Positions 34,575 through 45,178 of a DNA stretch of 60,955 nucleotides are shown piece by piece (position 1 is the stretch's first letter; every line of letters starts with the position of its first letter). The notes below the pieces were generated by a model, which searched no databases, had not been told where the DNA came from, and was given only the letters and a program-made list of their open reading frames with translations. A program made the position numbers and the translations under genes. This DNA comes from an uncultured Roseburia sp. Its GTDB lineage: Bacteria; Bacillota; Clostridia; Lachnospirales; Lachnospiraceae. The stretch is from assembly GCA_947564465.1 (NCBI GenBank), contig CANOCV010000015.1:1-60955 (forward strand). The letters are read 5' to 3'.

Positions 34575-35957
34575 ATGGATACAAAGACAGATTTATTAAA
34601 AGGGAGCATACTTAAGGTGCTGATTCTGTTTATGATTCCGCTTTTTATTTCGAGAGTGTTTCAACAGCTTTATAACACGGTTGATACGATGATTGTGGGA
34701 AACATTCTCGGTGAGAAGGCATTGGCGGCGATGGGAGCAAGCTCTGCGGTGTATGAGCTTTTGGTGGGATTTGCGCTCGGAATCGGAAACGGACTTAGCA
34801 TTGTCGCGGCGAGGAGCTTTGGGACAGGAGATAAGGCGCTTCTGAAGCGTTCCGTTGCGGGGGCGCTTGTAATAGGCCTTGGGATAACCGGTGCAATCAT
34901 GATTCTTTCCCGTATATTCCTGATGCCGCTGCTTCGGCTTTTGAACACGCCGGGGGAAATTATAGACGAGGCATATTCCTATGTTGCACTTTTGACCTTG
35001 TTTGCAGGGGTGATGTTTGCGTACAATTTGTTTGCCGGATTGCTTCGTGCGATCGGAAACAGCGTAGTGCCTTTGATATTTCTTGTATTATCGGCGATTT
35101 TGAATATTTTTCTGGATTTGTTGTTTATTACGCAGTTTGATATGGGGATTCGGGGCGCGGCAGTGGCAACGGTGCTCGCACAGGGAATTTCAGCGGTTTT
35201 ATGTCTGATTTATATTGTTATGAAATGCCGCATTCTAATTCCCTCAAGGGAGCATTTTCGGTTCGACAAGGATTTATATTTGGAGCTTTTGGGGCAGGGC
35301 TTTTCTATGGGCTTTATGATGGCGATTGTGTCTACGGGTACGGTGATTTTGCAGTCGGCGATTAACGGTCTCGGTACGCTTGTGATTGCCGGACATACGG
35401 CTGCAAGAAAGCTGAACAGCTTTTGTATGATGCCGGTTTCCGTTACGGGAATGGCGCTTTCTACATTTGTCTCTCAGAACAGAGGAGCCAATCAGGGTGA
35501 TCGGATCCGAAAGGGAGTTTTTTATGCAAATATGATTTCCGTGTTTTGGGGAGTGATATTGATGGCGATTTTGCTCCCGGGCGCGCCGGCGTTGGTGTCC
35601 GCGATGTCCGGCTCAAAGGAGACGGTTGTGCTTGATATCGGAACAAACTATATGAGGATGAATGCTCCGTTTTATGCGGTGCTTGGAATTTTGTTCAATC
35701 TGCGCTACTCTTTGCAGGGGCTTGGGAAGAAGTTGATACCGCTTGTATCCAGTATCATTGAATTTCTTGGGAAAATACTGTTTGTAATACTGATTATCCC
35801 GAAAATGGGATATTTTGGCGTCATTATATGTGAGCCCGTGATTTGGTGTCTGATGTGTTTACAGCTTCTTTACTCTTTCTATCGGAATCCGTATATACGG
35901 CAGTTTGGAAGAGCGGCAAAGCAAAATAGCAAAAATTTTAGAATTTCAGAAAAATAA
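34575..35957 (+). CDS. MATE-family multidrug/metabolite efflux protein
   Basis: A 460-residue protein with 12 membrane segments in two homologous halves. FISRVFQQLYNTVDTMIVGNILG in helix one and the repeat-equivalent region near residue 245 (GQGFSMGFMMAIVSTGTVILQSAI) are typical of bacterial MATE exporters, which use Na+ or H+ gradients to export cationic compounds. ATG 34575 follows AAGGAGGAG closely and is chosen over TTG 34518. Substrate unknown. It stands alone on its transcript. Confidence 0.92.
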   Translation: MDTKTDLLKGSILKVLILFMIPLFISRVFQQLYNTVDTMIVGNILGEKALAAMGASSAVYELLVGFALGIGNGLSIVAARSFGTGDKALLKRSVAGALVIGLGITGAIMILSRIFLMPLLRLLNTPGEIIDEAYSYVALLTLFAGVMFAYNLFAGLLRAIGNSVVPLIFLVLSAILNIFLDLLFITQFDMGIRGAAVATVLAQGISAVLCLIYIVMKCRILIPSREHFRFDKDLYLELLGQGFSMGFMMAIVSTGTVILQSAINGLGTLVIAGHTAARKLNSFCMMPVSVTGMALSTFVSQNRGANQGDRIRKGVFYANMISVFWGVILMAILLPGAPALVSAMSGSKETVVLDIGTNYMRMNAPFYAVLGILFNLRYSLQGLGKKLIPLVSSIIEFLGKILFVILIIPKMGYFGVIICEPVIWCLMCLQLLYSFYRNPYIRQFGRAAKQNSKNFRISEK

Positions 35958-36033
35958 TAAGGACTTATTTTAGCTCTTAAATTTAGGTGAGAAGAAATAA
36001 AAAAATAAGCGCAAAAATGTGATATCGTGATAC

Positions 36034-36039
36034 TATAAT
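36034..36039 (+). promoter_or_regulatory. candidate -10 element before the giant surface protein
   Basis: TATAAT at 36034-36039, 63 bases before the start codon. I see no good -35 hexamer 16-18 bases upstream, so the promoter is tentative. Confidence 0.3.
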
Positions 36040-36101
36040 TTTTCTTTATAAGCAGTAAATAGCAGTAAAACTGCAGCAAGAAAGAGGAGGTATTAACTAT
36101 T

Positions 36102-39100
36102 ATGGTGAAGAGGAGAAAAAGACGTGACAGACTGGCGGCATTTGCGCTTGCCGTGGTGGTGGCTGCGACATCATGTATGCCGGCAATATCACAGCCGGTC
36201 TATGCAGCAGAGGGAGATGAGAGTAGTGAAACGGAGAGTCCTTTTGGCAAGAATGTAGCTAAGGGGAAAGAGGTGACGATTGAGTATCCGGAAGGGGCGA
36301 ATCAGACTGACGCAAATAAGGATAGAATTGTGGACGGGTTTATTGCGGGCACAGCTGAAGAGCCGGATGTATGGTGGGAATCGAATAAACTGATTTCCGG
36401 TACGGATCAGGAGAACAAGGAAATACCACTTGAGGATCAAACGCTTAAGATCGTAATTGATTTGGGAAAGAGCTATTTAATAGATCGTATAGATCTTATA
36501 TGGCGTGTGGAAGCGGCGCCGGATAAATATGTGCTTGAGACATCGGAGAATGGACAGGAATGGACTGCGGTTGTAGCGGATGCGAAAGCTCCGACGGAGA
36601 TAGCGGATAGACAAGAGAAACATATTTTTACGCCAAAGAGTGCGCAGTATGTGAGACTGACATGTAAAGAGACTCGTGCGTATAATGTATATACCTTACG
36701 GGAGATAGAGGTATATACGGTCGGAAGCGTGGAAGAGCCGGGGGAAATCAAATATGCGCTGAATAAACCGGCGGGAGCATCAAAGGATAATAACAATTCC
36801 ATTGGTTGGATTAATGACGGCAACACTAATACACGCTGGGAAACGGGCGGAATGACACAGGGAGATTCCGGATATTGTTATATTGATCTTGGCGGCGTTT
36901 ATACGATTAATCAGGTGAAGCTGTTGTGGGAGGGCGCTTATGCATCGTCCTATACTATTGAAACAGCCACGGACGAAGCGGCTATTACTGAAGATAATCT
37001 GTCGAATGCCGATATGTGGAAGCAGGCGGATTCTGGTACGATTGAAAGTAGCGCATCGTTTCCATTGGAAAAGGTGCATGACTTTGCCGAAGTACAGGCG
37101 CGCTATGTGAAGCTGACAGGTACGACGGGAACAGGATACGGGCTTTCTATATGGGAGATGGAGATTAACCGTGTTCGAAACGCATTCCCTGTAGAGACGG
37201 TATATATAAGTGAAACATCTAAGGCATTGGAAAAAGGTAAGACATTGCAGTTATATCATCAGATATTGCCGGCAAATGCTGACAATCAGGAGGTGACATG
37301 GTCTTCTTCGAATGAGGAAGCGGCGACGGTAGATCAGAACGGATTAGTGACAGCGGTAGGTACCGGTTCGACGGATATTACCGTGACTACGAGTGATGGA
37401 AACAAGACGGCTGTTTGTGCAGTTACGGTGGTAGGTAAGGTGCTTGGTACGCCAAATGTATCAGCTGTTTTGGAGGACGGTAAAATAAAACTGTCTTGGG
37501 CGCCGGTGGAAGATGCGACGTCATATAAGATTTTTAGAAGCGAAGGAAACGTTGAGACAGAAATTGCTGACCCTCAGATTGTATCTGGTGAGACAGAACT
37601 TACATATACAGATGATACTGTGGAAGAGGGAAAGAGTTATGCATATCAAGTGCAGGCAGTTTCAAACGATGATAGCATTGTGGATAGTGAGAAGAGTGAA
37701 AAAACATCCTCAATTACGATTCCGAAGTCAGTGACATCGGTAACGATTACAAACCAGGAGCCGGAGGTTGTAGTCGGAGGTACATTAAAGTTGGACGCGA
37801 CGGTAGAGCCGAGTGATGCTACCGATAAAACGCTAAAATGGTCTTCTGAAAACACAGAAGTGGCAACGGTGAATGAGACTACGGGAGAAGTGACGGCAAT
37901 AGCGGCCGGAACAGCAAAGATTACGGCGGCTGCCGCAAACGGCGTGGCAGGTGAATGCACGGTAACCGTAAAAGCCAGGCTGGCAACGCCGAGGGTAAGT
38001 GCGAACAAATCCGGTGACGGTTATGATATCACAGTATCTTGGGATAAAGTTGACAATGCGGTGTCCTATGATATCTACCGTGAATCTGCTTTGAACGGAG
38101 CGTTTGCAACACCTATTAAAACAGGTTTGACAGATTTGACATATGTGGATGAATCCCTTGCGGACGGTACATATTGTTATAAGGTGGTTGCAAAGTCTGA
38201 CGGTACGAATTACTATGACAGTTTAATAAGTGAAGCGACTGCTGTGGTTCAGGTCGGAGAGATTTCGCCGTTCGGTGTCAATGTGGCATTGAATAAAACC
38301 GTGACAGTAGAGTATCCGGCGGGTATGGGCGATTACGTTGACACAAGAAAAAATCAGCTCGTGGACGGATTCGTTGCCCCAAATGAAGGGGAAGGGGATG
38401 CATGGTGGGAAACTCCGCAATTGATTTCCGGTACAGATGAAAACAATGCTCCGATCCCGCTTGAGGATCAGACGGTAACAATAACAATTGATTTGGAAAA
38501 GCCATATTTTATAGATTGTGTGAATATTGTATGGCGTGTGCAGGCATCACCGAACAAGTTTGACCTTGAAGTTTCAAAAGACGGTCAGGATTGGAACAAG
38601 GTGGTGACGGATAGCAATACGCCACCGGATTCAGCAGAAGGTATGGCGCAAAGGAATGTGAAATATCCGTTTGAGGCGCAGGATGTGCAATACGTCAGAC
38701 TGACATGTAAAGAGGTTCGTGCTTATAATGTATATACAATTCGGGAGATTGAAGCATATACGGTCGGAACCGTAGAGGCAGAAAATCCTCCGGAGCAGGC
38801 GGAAAGTATTTACATCAGCAGAGAATCGGCGACGCTGGATATTGATGAAAAACTGCGCTTATATGCACAGATGCTTCCTATGAATACAACGGATACTATT
38901 ACATGGACGTCTGCTGATACTGAAGTGGCGACGGTAGATGAAAATGGTGTTGTGACGGCAAAGAAGGTTGGTACGACAAGGATTACGGCGGCATCAACAA
39001 AAAATGAAGATGTAAAAGTGACATGTGAGATTACGGTTGCACACAAACTGCCTGCACCACAAGTGTCGGCGGCGGTAACGGATGACAACCAGATCAAACT

Positions 39101-42100
39101 TACCTGGGAAGCTGTTTCAGGAGCTTCTGGATATGAGATTTACAGAATAAAGAATGGAACAGAAGAGAAGATTAACGATCCAAAGATTACGGGAACCGAC
39201 ACGCTGGCATATACGGATGCTTCTGTGGAAGGCGGAAATACTTACAGCTATTACGTGATTGCAGTTGCCGAAGCAGACAGTGACAACGTTGACAGTAATC
39301 CAAGCGCAAGTACGGAGCCGATTGAGCTTAAGAATATCATCACGAAGATTGCGTTCGCAAATGCGGCAGAGGTGCTTGGAACAGGAGAGACTCTGAAATT
39401 GGAGCCTGTGATTACTCCTGAGAATCCGGATAATAAGAGCCTTACATGGAAATCAAGCAATGAGGATGTGGCGACGGTAGATGAAAATGGAGTCGTAACG
39501 GCACATGCGAACGGCGATACCGTGATTACCGCAAGCGCGGTGGAAGGAAATGCGACGGCAGAGTGTGCGATTACAGTAAGAGCGAGACTGGGATTGCCGA
39601 CAGTTATAAACGCGGCTAAGACGGATGATTACCAGGTAACGTTATTCTGGAGTCCGGTGGAGAATGCCGGTACATACGATATATATCGTGCGACCTCATT
39701 GAGAGGTGAGTTTACCCTTTATCAGAAAGACGTAACAGGTACGGAATATATAGATAAAGATTTGTCGGACGGTATCTATATCTACAAGATAGTGGTAAAG
39801 CCGGCGAATGAAGATACGCGTTATATACAGAGTGTGATGAGCCCGGCAACCGCTTCGGTTTTGGTCGGAGAGATTTCACCGTTTGGAACGAATGTGGCTT
39901 TGGGCAAGAAAGTGACGGTTGAATATCCACAAGGAGTTACACCGGTTGAAAATAATTGGAATGTAATGGTGGACGGACAAGTGGACAACGCCGTATGGGA
40001 GGCTACGTCTCTTGCAGGTGGAAATGCAAGCGGACCGGAACCTTATCCGGTGAAAGTATTGATTGACCTTGGAGACAGCTATTTGATAGACAGTGTCGAT
40101 ATTACTTGGCGTTGGGAGGCTGCGGCCAAAGAATATACGGTAGAGGTTTCGGAGGACAACGTTACATGGAACGAGGTTGCAGAGTCCACAGATCCGCCGA
40201 CAAGCCTTGCCAACAGACTGAAAAAGCATGCGTTTGAACCGCAGGATGTACGGTATGTGAGGATAAATTGTAACACAACGACGCAGTACAATACATATAC
40301 AATTCGAGAAATAGAAGTAAATACAATCGGAACCGTAAATTCGACAGACGAAGATTTGACGGTAAAAAATATTTACATCAGCCAGGAAGAGGCAGTGCGT
40401 GATATTAATAAAAAGCTGCATTTATATGCGCAGGTATTACCGGCAAATGCTTCGAACGGAACGATTACTTGGGCATCCACTGACGAAGCAATTGCAACCG
40501 TTGATGGAAACGGAATTGTGACCACAAAAGGCTACGGCGAGGTGGATATTACAGCGACTGCGGGAGGTAAGACGGCTACATGTCACCTCAGTGTTGCGAT
40601 ACAGTTAGATACACCGGAAGTGACTGCCGAGAGGACTGGCGACGAGGAGATTACGCTTACATGGAAAGCAATCGAGAATGCCGCGGGATATAAGGTTTAC
40701 AGATCAAGCGGCGGCGCTTATACGGAAATTGAGACGCCGGATATCAAGGTAGAAGCGGAGAATGTTACTTATGTGGATTCTGCTGCCGTACGCGGCGCTA
40801 CATACACATACAGAGTAGTGGCAGTCAGCAGCGGCGGAGAACACAGTGCAAGCAGCGATATGAGCGAACCGACAGAGGGAATTCTGATTCCGCTTGCAGC
40901 GACAGAGATTACATTTATAAATACCGAGACGGAAATTGCAGTTGGAGCCACATTGGAGTTGAAACCGCAGTTTAATCCAAGCAATGCGGATACGAGCCTG
41001 ACATGGGATTCTAAGAATAAGAGCGTGGCTACGGTAGATGATAAGGGCGTTGTAACGGCGGTAGGCGCCGGTGAGGCAGTGATTACGGCAACAGCCGTAG
41101 AGGGCGGCAAAACGGCAGAGTATACGATTACGGTAAAGGCAAAACTGGCAACGCCGACAGTAAAAGCAGTGAAGTCAGATGATTATCAGATTACCGTATC
41201 CTGGAATACCGTAGCGAATGCGGCAACCTATGACGTATACCGTGCGTCTTCTGCAAACGGAACTTTTGCTCTTATAGGAGAAGATGTGGAAGCTACGGAA
41301 TACGTGGACAAAGAAGGCGAGGAACTGCCGGACGGAACATACTGCTATAAGGTAGTGGCAAAGCCTGCCGACGCAACTTATCTGGCGAGTGAAAAAAGTG
41401 CGGTGACACAGGTAATTCAGATTGGACAGATTTCACCGTTTGGCGCCAACGTGGCATTGGGCGCTACGGTAAGCGTAAATTATCCGGACGGAGTTACGCC
41501 GACAGACGAGGAGAAGAATAACTGGGGTGTAATGGTAGACGGTACAATCGGAGGCGCTGATGCAGGCGAATGGTGGGAGTCTGCGAAAAAACCGGATGGA
41601 GATGCATACTCAAAAGAGGAGTATCCGGTAGATGTGGTGTTAGATTTGAAGGAGTCTTATTTGGTAGACCATATTGATCTTACCTGGAGGGATCTTGCAG
41701 CAGCCGATACATATGCGATTTGGGTATCGGAGACGGGGCTTGAGGATTCCTGGACTAAGGTGGCTTCCGAAGAGGGCGCAAATATAACATTTGACACAAG
41801 GAAGAGAACTTTTACATTTGAACCGCAGAACGTGCAGTATATAAAGGTAGAGTGTATAAAGACTTCAGCATTCAGTTCTTATACAATCAGAGAGATTGAG
41901 GTTTATACGATCGGAACCGTCGAGGAGCCGGGTGAAGGCGGAGAATTGGCGGTAAATAAGATTTATATGAGCCAGGATACGGCAGAGCTTGAGTTAGACA
42001 AAAAACTGCGGTTATATGCGCAGGTAATGCCTGCGAATGCAGCAAATGCCGATATTACCTGGGATTCTGATAATAAGGATGTGGCAACCGTTGATCCGGA

Positions 42101-44099
42101 AGGCAGGGTAACGGCAGTCGGTTTGGGAAGTGCAAATATTACGGCAACGGCCGGCGGAATAACAGAAAAATGTGTGGTAACGGTAACAAAACAGATTGAT
42201 ACGCCGGTGGTATCGGCGGTATTGGCTGACAGCAAAGATAAGATTACGGTTTCCTGGCAGACTCTTACCGGAGCTGAGGCTTATACATTATATCGCTCGA
42301 CAGATAATGTGAAATATGAAGAGATAACCGACGCGGAGTATACAATAGCCGACGGCACAGTGACGTATGAAGATACGAATCTGGAAGGCGGAAAGAATTA
42401 CTATTATAAAGTACAGGCAGAAAATAAGACAAATCCGAGCTATCTGGCAAGCGAGATGAGTGCGGCAACGGAAAAGATTTTAGTTCCGATTCTGCTTAAG
42501 GGCATAACTTTACAGACAGAGGCGACGGTTGAGATTGGAAAGTCGGTTGTTCTTCCGGTAACATACGATCCGGCGGATGCATCTGACAAGACCGGTACAT
42601 GGACTACGAGCAATGGGGACGTTGCAACGGTAAAAGACGGAACGGTAACAGGTGTAAGCCAGGGAACGGCGACAATTAAGTTTGTAACGACAGACGGCGG
42701 ATTTGAAAAGACGTGTGCAGTAACAGTCGTAAAGAAACTGGAGACACCGGTTGTTACGGCCGAGAAGACAGGGGAGAATGCGATTCTTGTATCCTGGGCA
42801 GCAATTGAGGGCGCATCAGGTTATGCAATTTACAGAAGCGTAGACGGCGGTGCCGGCGAAGAAATCAGTGGGGCTGAATTTGCGACGGAAGACGGTACGG
42901 TTTCTTATATGGATACGGATGTAGAGCAAGGTAAGACATACAGTTATACGGTAGAGGCTAAGCCGGCACAGTATTATCTGGCAAGCGACAAGAGTGCGGC
43001 TACCACAGCAGTGCGGATTCCTGTTTTGGCGGATGAGTTTACGCTGGATATGGATGCATGTGAGATGAAGCCGGGTGAGGAGATTACGTTAACGTCAACA
43101 ATTAAGCCGGATAACGCAGATGAAGTTGAGATTACCTGGACTTCCTCGAACGAAGAGGTGGCTGTGGTAGAAGACGGGGTTGTGAGCGCTCTGGCAATCG
43201 GCAAGACGACGATAACGGCATCTATTGATAACGGCAGAAAGACGGCGGAGTGTGAGATTACCGTAAAAGATACGTTAAAGGCTCCGGTTGTAACTGCAAA
43301 AGCAGGAACTGCACAGGCAACGCTTACATGGCAGGCAGTAGAAAATGCAGCAGAGTACGAGATTTACCGCGCAACGGCTGCAAACGGAACATACACAAAG
43401 ATTGCAGAGCATGTGAAGGGAGTGACATACACGAACACAGGGCTTGCGGCAGGAACTTATTTCTACAAAGTGATTGCCAAGGCAGCGGCGGATTCCTTCT
43501 ACAATGACAGCGAGATGAGCGCAGCGACGGCAGCGGTGACGGTTGCAGCGGCAGTAACAGCACCGACACAGGTTACCGGCTTAAAGGTTTCCAAGGCGGC
43601 GACAAAGAGTCTCACCCTGACATGGACGGCAATCAGCGGAGCAACTTACCGGGTTGTTGTGTATAAAGGCAAGACAAAAGTGAAAGAGGTTACGGCAAAC
43701 AGCAATACCGTTACCATAAGCGGTTTGGCTGTCGCTACGGATTATGAAATTCAGGTAACGGCTTACAGAGGAACTTTTTTTGGACCGACGACAACCTTAA
43801 AGACAGCGACAGCTCCGGCAAAAGCGAAGCTTTCGAGCGCAAAGAAAAAAGCGGCTAAGGCGGCTCTTGTGAAATGGAAGAAAGTGAAGAATGCAACAGG
43901 TTACGAAGTATACATGAAGCAGGGCAAGAAGGGCAAATACAAGAGAGTAAAATTGATTAAGAAAGCGAAAACAGTATCGTTTAAGAAGACGAAGCTGAAA
44001 GCGGGAAAGACATATTACTTCAAGGTAAGAGCATATAGGAAAACGGCCAGCGGAAATGTATATGGAGCATTCTCATCACAGAAGAAAGTAAAAATGTAG
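36102..44099 (+). CDS. giant secreted F5/8C-Big2-FN3 repeat protein
   Basis: 2665 residues. Residues 1-36 are a signal peptide (RRKRRDRLAAFALAVVVAAT core, likely cut after VYA). Four composite units start near residues 45, 722, 1258 and 1777, each opening with SPFG-NVA and an F5/8 type C (discoidin-like) domain ending REIE-YTVG, followed by bacterial Ig-like Big2 (ATVDENGVVTA, ITV) and fibronectin III modules. A second F5/8C domain follows the first at about 220-360. The end (2487-2665) has two FN3-like domains, the last very Lys-rich (KKVKM end). I see no LPXTG, SLH or catalytic domain, so it is probably a wall-associated or secreted glycan- or host-binding protein. The charged tail might hold it to wall polymers, which is inference. 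Confidence 0.9.
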   Translation: MVKRRKRRDRLAAFALAVVVAATSCMPAISQPVYAAEGDESSETESPFGKNVAKGKEVTIEYPEGANQTDANKDRIVDGFIAGTAEEPDVWWESNKLISGTDQENKEIPLEDQTLKIVIDLGKSYLIDRIDLIWRVEAAPDKYVLETSENGQEWTAVVADAKAPTEIADRQEKHIFTPKSAQYVRLTCKETRAYNVYTLREIEVYTVGSVEEPGEIKYALNKPAGASKDNNNSIGWINDGNTNTRWETGGMTQGDSGYCYIDLGGVYTINQVKLLWEGAYASSYTIETATDEAAITEDNLSNADMWKQADSGTIESSASFPLEKVHDFAEVQARYVKLTGTTGTGYGLSIWEMEINRVRNAFPVETVYISETSKALEKGKTLQLYHQILPANADNQEVTWSSSNEEAATVDQNGLVTAVGTGSTDITVTTSDGNKTAVCAVTVVGKVLGTPNVSAVLEDGKIKLSWAPVEDATSYKIFRSEGNVETEIADPQIVSGETELTYTDDTVEEGKSYAYQVQAVSNDDSIVDSEKSEKTSSITIPKSVTSVTITNQEPEVVVGGTLKLDATVEPSDATDKTLKWSSENTEVATVNETTGEVTAIAAGTAKITAAAANGVAGECTVTVKARLATPRVSANKSGDGYDITVSWDKVDNAVSYDIYRESALNGAFATPIKTGLTDLTYVDESLADGTYCYKVVAKSDGTNYYDSLISEATAVVQVGEISPFGVNVALNKTVTVEYPAGMGDYVDTRKNQLVDGFVAPNEGEGDAWWETPQLISGTDENNAPIPLEDQTVTITIDLEKPYFIDCVNIVWRVQASPNKFDLEVSKDGQDWNKVVTDSNTPPDSAEGMAQRNVKYPFEAQDVQYVRLTCKEVRAYNVYTIREIEAYTVGTVEAENPPEQAESIYISRESATLDIDEKLRLYAQMLPMNTTDTITWTSADTEVATVDENGVVTAKKVGTTRITAASTKNEDVKVTCEITVAHKLPAPQVSAAVTDDNQIKLTWEAVSGASGYEIYRIKNGTEEKINDPKITGTDTLAYTDASVEGGNTYSYYVIAVAEADSDNVDSNPSASTEPIELKNIITKIAFANAAEVLGTGETLKLEPVITPENPDNKSLTWKSSNEDVATVDENGVVTAHANGDTVITASAVEGNATAECAITVRARLGLPTVINAAKTDDYQVTLFWSPVENAGTYDIYRATSLRGEFTLYQKDVTGTEYIDKDLSDGIYIYKIVVKPANEDTRYIQSVMSPATASVLVGEISPFGTNVALGKKVTVEYPQGVTPVENNWNVMVDGQVDNAVWEATSLAGGNASGPEPYPVKVLIDLGDSYLIDSVDITWRWEAAAKEYTVEVSEDNVTWNEVAESTDPPTSLANRLKKHAFEPQDVRYVRINCNTTTQYNTYTIREIEVNTIGTVNSTDEDLTVKNIYISQEEAVRDINKKLHLYAQVLPANASNGTITWASTDEAIATVDGNGIVTTKGYGEVDITATAGGKTATCHLSVAIQLDTPEVTAERTGDEEITLTWKAIENAAGYKVYRSSGGAYTEIETPDIKVEAENVTYVDSAAVRGATYTYRVVAVSSGGEHSASSDMSEPTEGILIPLAATEITFINTETEIAVGATLELKPQFNPSNADTSLTWDSKNKSVATVDDKGVVTAVGAGEAVITATAVEGGKTAEYTITVKAKLATPTVKAVKSDDYQITVSWNTVANAATYDVYRASSANGTFALIGEDVEATEYVDKEGEELPDGTYCYKVVAKPADATYLASEKSAVTQVIQIGQISPFGANVALGATVSVNYPDGVTPTDEEKNNWGVMVDGTIGGADAGEWWESAKKPDGDAYSKEEYPVDVVLDLKESYLVDHIDLTWRDLAAADTYAIWVSETGLEDSWTKVASEEGANITFDTRKRTFTFEPQNVQYIKVECIKTSAFSSYTIREIEVYTIGTVEEPGEGGELAVNKIYMSQDTAELELDKKLRLYAQVMPANAANADITWDSDNKDVATVDPEGRVTAVGLGSANITATAGGITEKCVVTVTKQIDTPVVSAVLADSKDKITVSWQTLTGAEAYTLYRSTDNVKYEEITDAEYTIADGTVTYEDTNLEGGKNYYYKVQAENKTNPSYLASEMSAATEKILVPILLKGITLQTEATVEIGKSVVLPVTYDPADASDKTGTWTTSNGDVATVKDGTVTGVSQGTATIKFVTTDGGFEKTCAVTVVKKLETPVVTAEKTGENAILVSWAAIEGASGYAIYRSVDGGAGEEISGAEFATEDGTVSYMDTDVEQGKTYSYTVEAKPAQYYLASDKSAATTAVRIPVLADEFTLDMDACEMKPGEEITLTSTIKPDNADEVEITWTSSNEEVAVVEDGVVSALAIGKTTITASIDNGRKTAECEITVKDTLKAPVVTAKAGTAQATLTWQAVENAAEYEIYRATAANGTYTKIAEHVKGVTYTNTGLAAGTYFYKVIAKAAADSFYNDSEMSAATAAVTVAAAVTAPTQVTGLKVSKAATKSLTLTWTAISGATYRVVVYKGKTKVKEVTANSNTVTISGLAVATDYEIQVTAYRGTFFGPTTTLKTATAPAKAKLSSAKKKAAKAALVKWKKVKNATGYEVYMKQGKKGKYKRVKLIKKAKTVSFKKTKLKAGKTYYFKVRAYRKTASGNVYGAFSSQKKVKM
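36235..43010. repeat. four long coding repeats in the surface-protein gene
   Basis: Similar blocks begin at about 36235, 38265, 39873 and 41430, each 1.5-2 kb: F5/8C-Big2-FN3-Big2-FN3. The first block carries an extra F5/8C domain. Units differ enough that they are old duplications, though short stretches such as those coding for EISPFG-NVAL are nearly identical. Confidence 0.8.
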
Positions 44100-44109
44100 C
44101 AAATAAGGG

Positions 44110-44141
44110 GAACCGGTGTGATTGTCACACCGGTTCTTTTT
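44110..44141 (+). terminator. strong rho-independent terminator
   Basis: A perfect 12-bp stem (GAACCGGTGTGA at 44110-44121 with 44125-44136) with a 3-base loop and a following T run. It ends the giant surface-protein transcript. Confidence 0.92.
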
Positions 44142-44182
44142 CTCATAAAATAACAGATTCTTTTTTTAATAAAAAATGATAA

Positions 44183-44211
44183 TTGTAGTTGTGTATGGAA
44201 TTTGTTATAAT
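44183..44211 (+). promoter_or_regulatory. promoter of thyA-folA
   Basis: TTGTAG at 44183-44188 and TATAAT at 44206-44211, spacer 17, about 65 bases before thyA. Confidence 0.6.
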
Positions 44212-44275
44212 GGGATACGTGAAATGACAATCAATTTCGGGTTAAGCCGGAGGAAGATAGAGGAGGTTTTTTGCA

Positions 44276-45124
44276 ATGAGCCTGGCAGATCAGATATTTA
44301 TAGATATGTGTAAGGATATATTGACAAACGGTACCAGTACAGAGGGGGAGAAGGTTCGTCCGCACTGGGACGACGGGACAAGCGCTTACACTATAAAACG
44401 GTTTGGCGTGGTTAACCGCTATGACTTGTCAAAGGAATTTCCGGCAATTACTCTGCGAAAAACGGCAATCAAAAGCTGCACCGATGAGATGCTTTGGATC
44501 TGGCAGAAAAAATCCAATAATATTCATGAATTGAACAGCCATATTTGGGATGAATGGGCGGATGAGAACGGTTCGATCGGCAAGGCATACGGTTATCAGA
44601 TGGGCGTGAAGCACAGATATAAAGAGGGGATGATGGATCAGGTGGACCGTGTGATCTATGATTTGAAAAACAATCCGTTCAGCAGAAGAATTATGACGAA
44701 TATCTATGTTCATCAGGATCTGAGCGAGATGAACCTTTATCCCTGTGCATATAGTATGACGTTTAATGTGACGCAGAAAAAGGGAGATGATAAGCTGACA
44801 TTGAATGCCGTTTTAAATCAGCGTTCTCAGGATGTGCTTACGGCGAACAATTGGAATGTCTGTCAGTATGCGGTGCTTCTTCATATGCTGGCACAGGTGT
44901 GCGGTATGCGTGCGGGCGAGCTTTTGCACGTGATTGCGGATGCGCATATATATGATCGCCATATACCGATTGTTGAGGAGCTGATCGGCAGAGAGACATA
45001 TCCGGCGCCTGTATTCTGGCTGAATCCCGAAGTGAAGGATTTTTATGATTTTACGCCTGAGGATGTGAGACTGGAACATTATGTGACAGGACCGCAGGTG
45101 AAAAATATTCCGGTTGCGGTGTGA
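44276..45124 (+). CDS. thyA: thymidylate synthase
   Basis: A 282-residue ThyA. The catalytic Cys lies in NLYPCAYSMTF, followed by LNQRSQDVLTANNWNVCQYAVLLHMLAQ and the late block HVIADAHIYDRHI. LYPCAY rather than PPCH is the form seen in the B. subtilis/phage phi3T type of ThyA. It methylates dUMP with methylene-tetrahydrofolate, producing dihydrofolate, which the next gene product reduces. Start ATG with GAGGAGG upstream. Well-conserved length. Confidence 0.97.
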   Translation: MSLADQIFIDMCKDILTNGTSTEGEKVRPHWDDGTSAYTIKRFGVVNRYDLSKEFPAITLRKTAIKSCTDEMLWIWQKKSNNIHELNSHIWDEWADENGSIGKAYGYQMGVKHRYKEGMMDQVDRVIYDLKNNPFSRRIMTNIYVHQDLSEMNLYPCAYSMTFNVTQKKGDDKLTLNAVLNQRSQDVLTANNWNVCQYAVLLHMLAQVCGMRAGELLHVIADAHIYDRHIPIVEELIGRETYPAPVFWLNPEVKDFYDFTPEDVRLEHYVTGPQVKNIPVAV

Positions 45125-45178
45125 AGGTGAAAAGTAACATAAAGTTTCCTGCGAAAGGGAACGGTAAGGAGGCATGGA

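Noticed and set aside
35958..36101. A c-di-GMP riboswitch before the giant surface protein
   Set aside because: I see none of the conserved GEMM loop sequences; only a -10-like TATAAT and a ribosome site.
36102..44099. Many minus-strand frames of 60-180 codons opposite the giant surface protein
   Set aside because: They repeat with the coding repeats and have Ser/Val-rich shadow composition and no ribosome sites.
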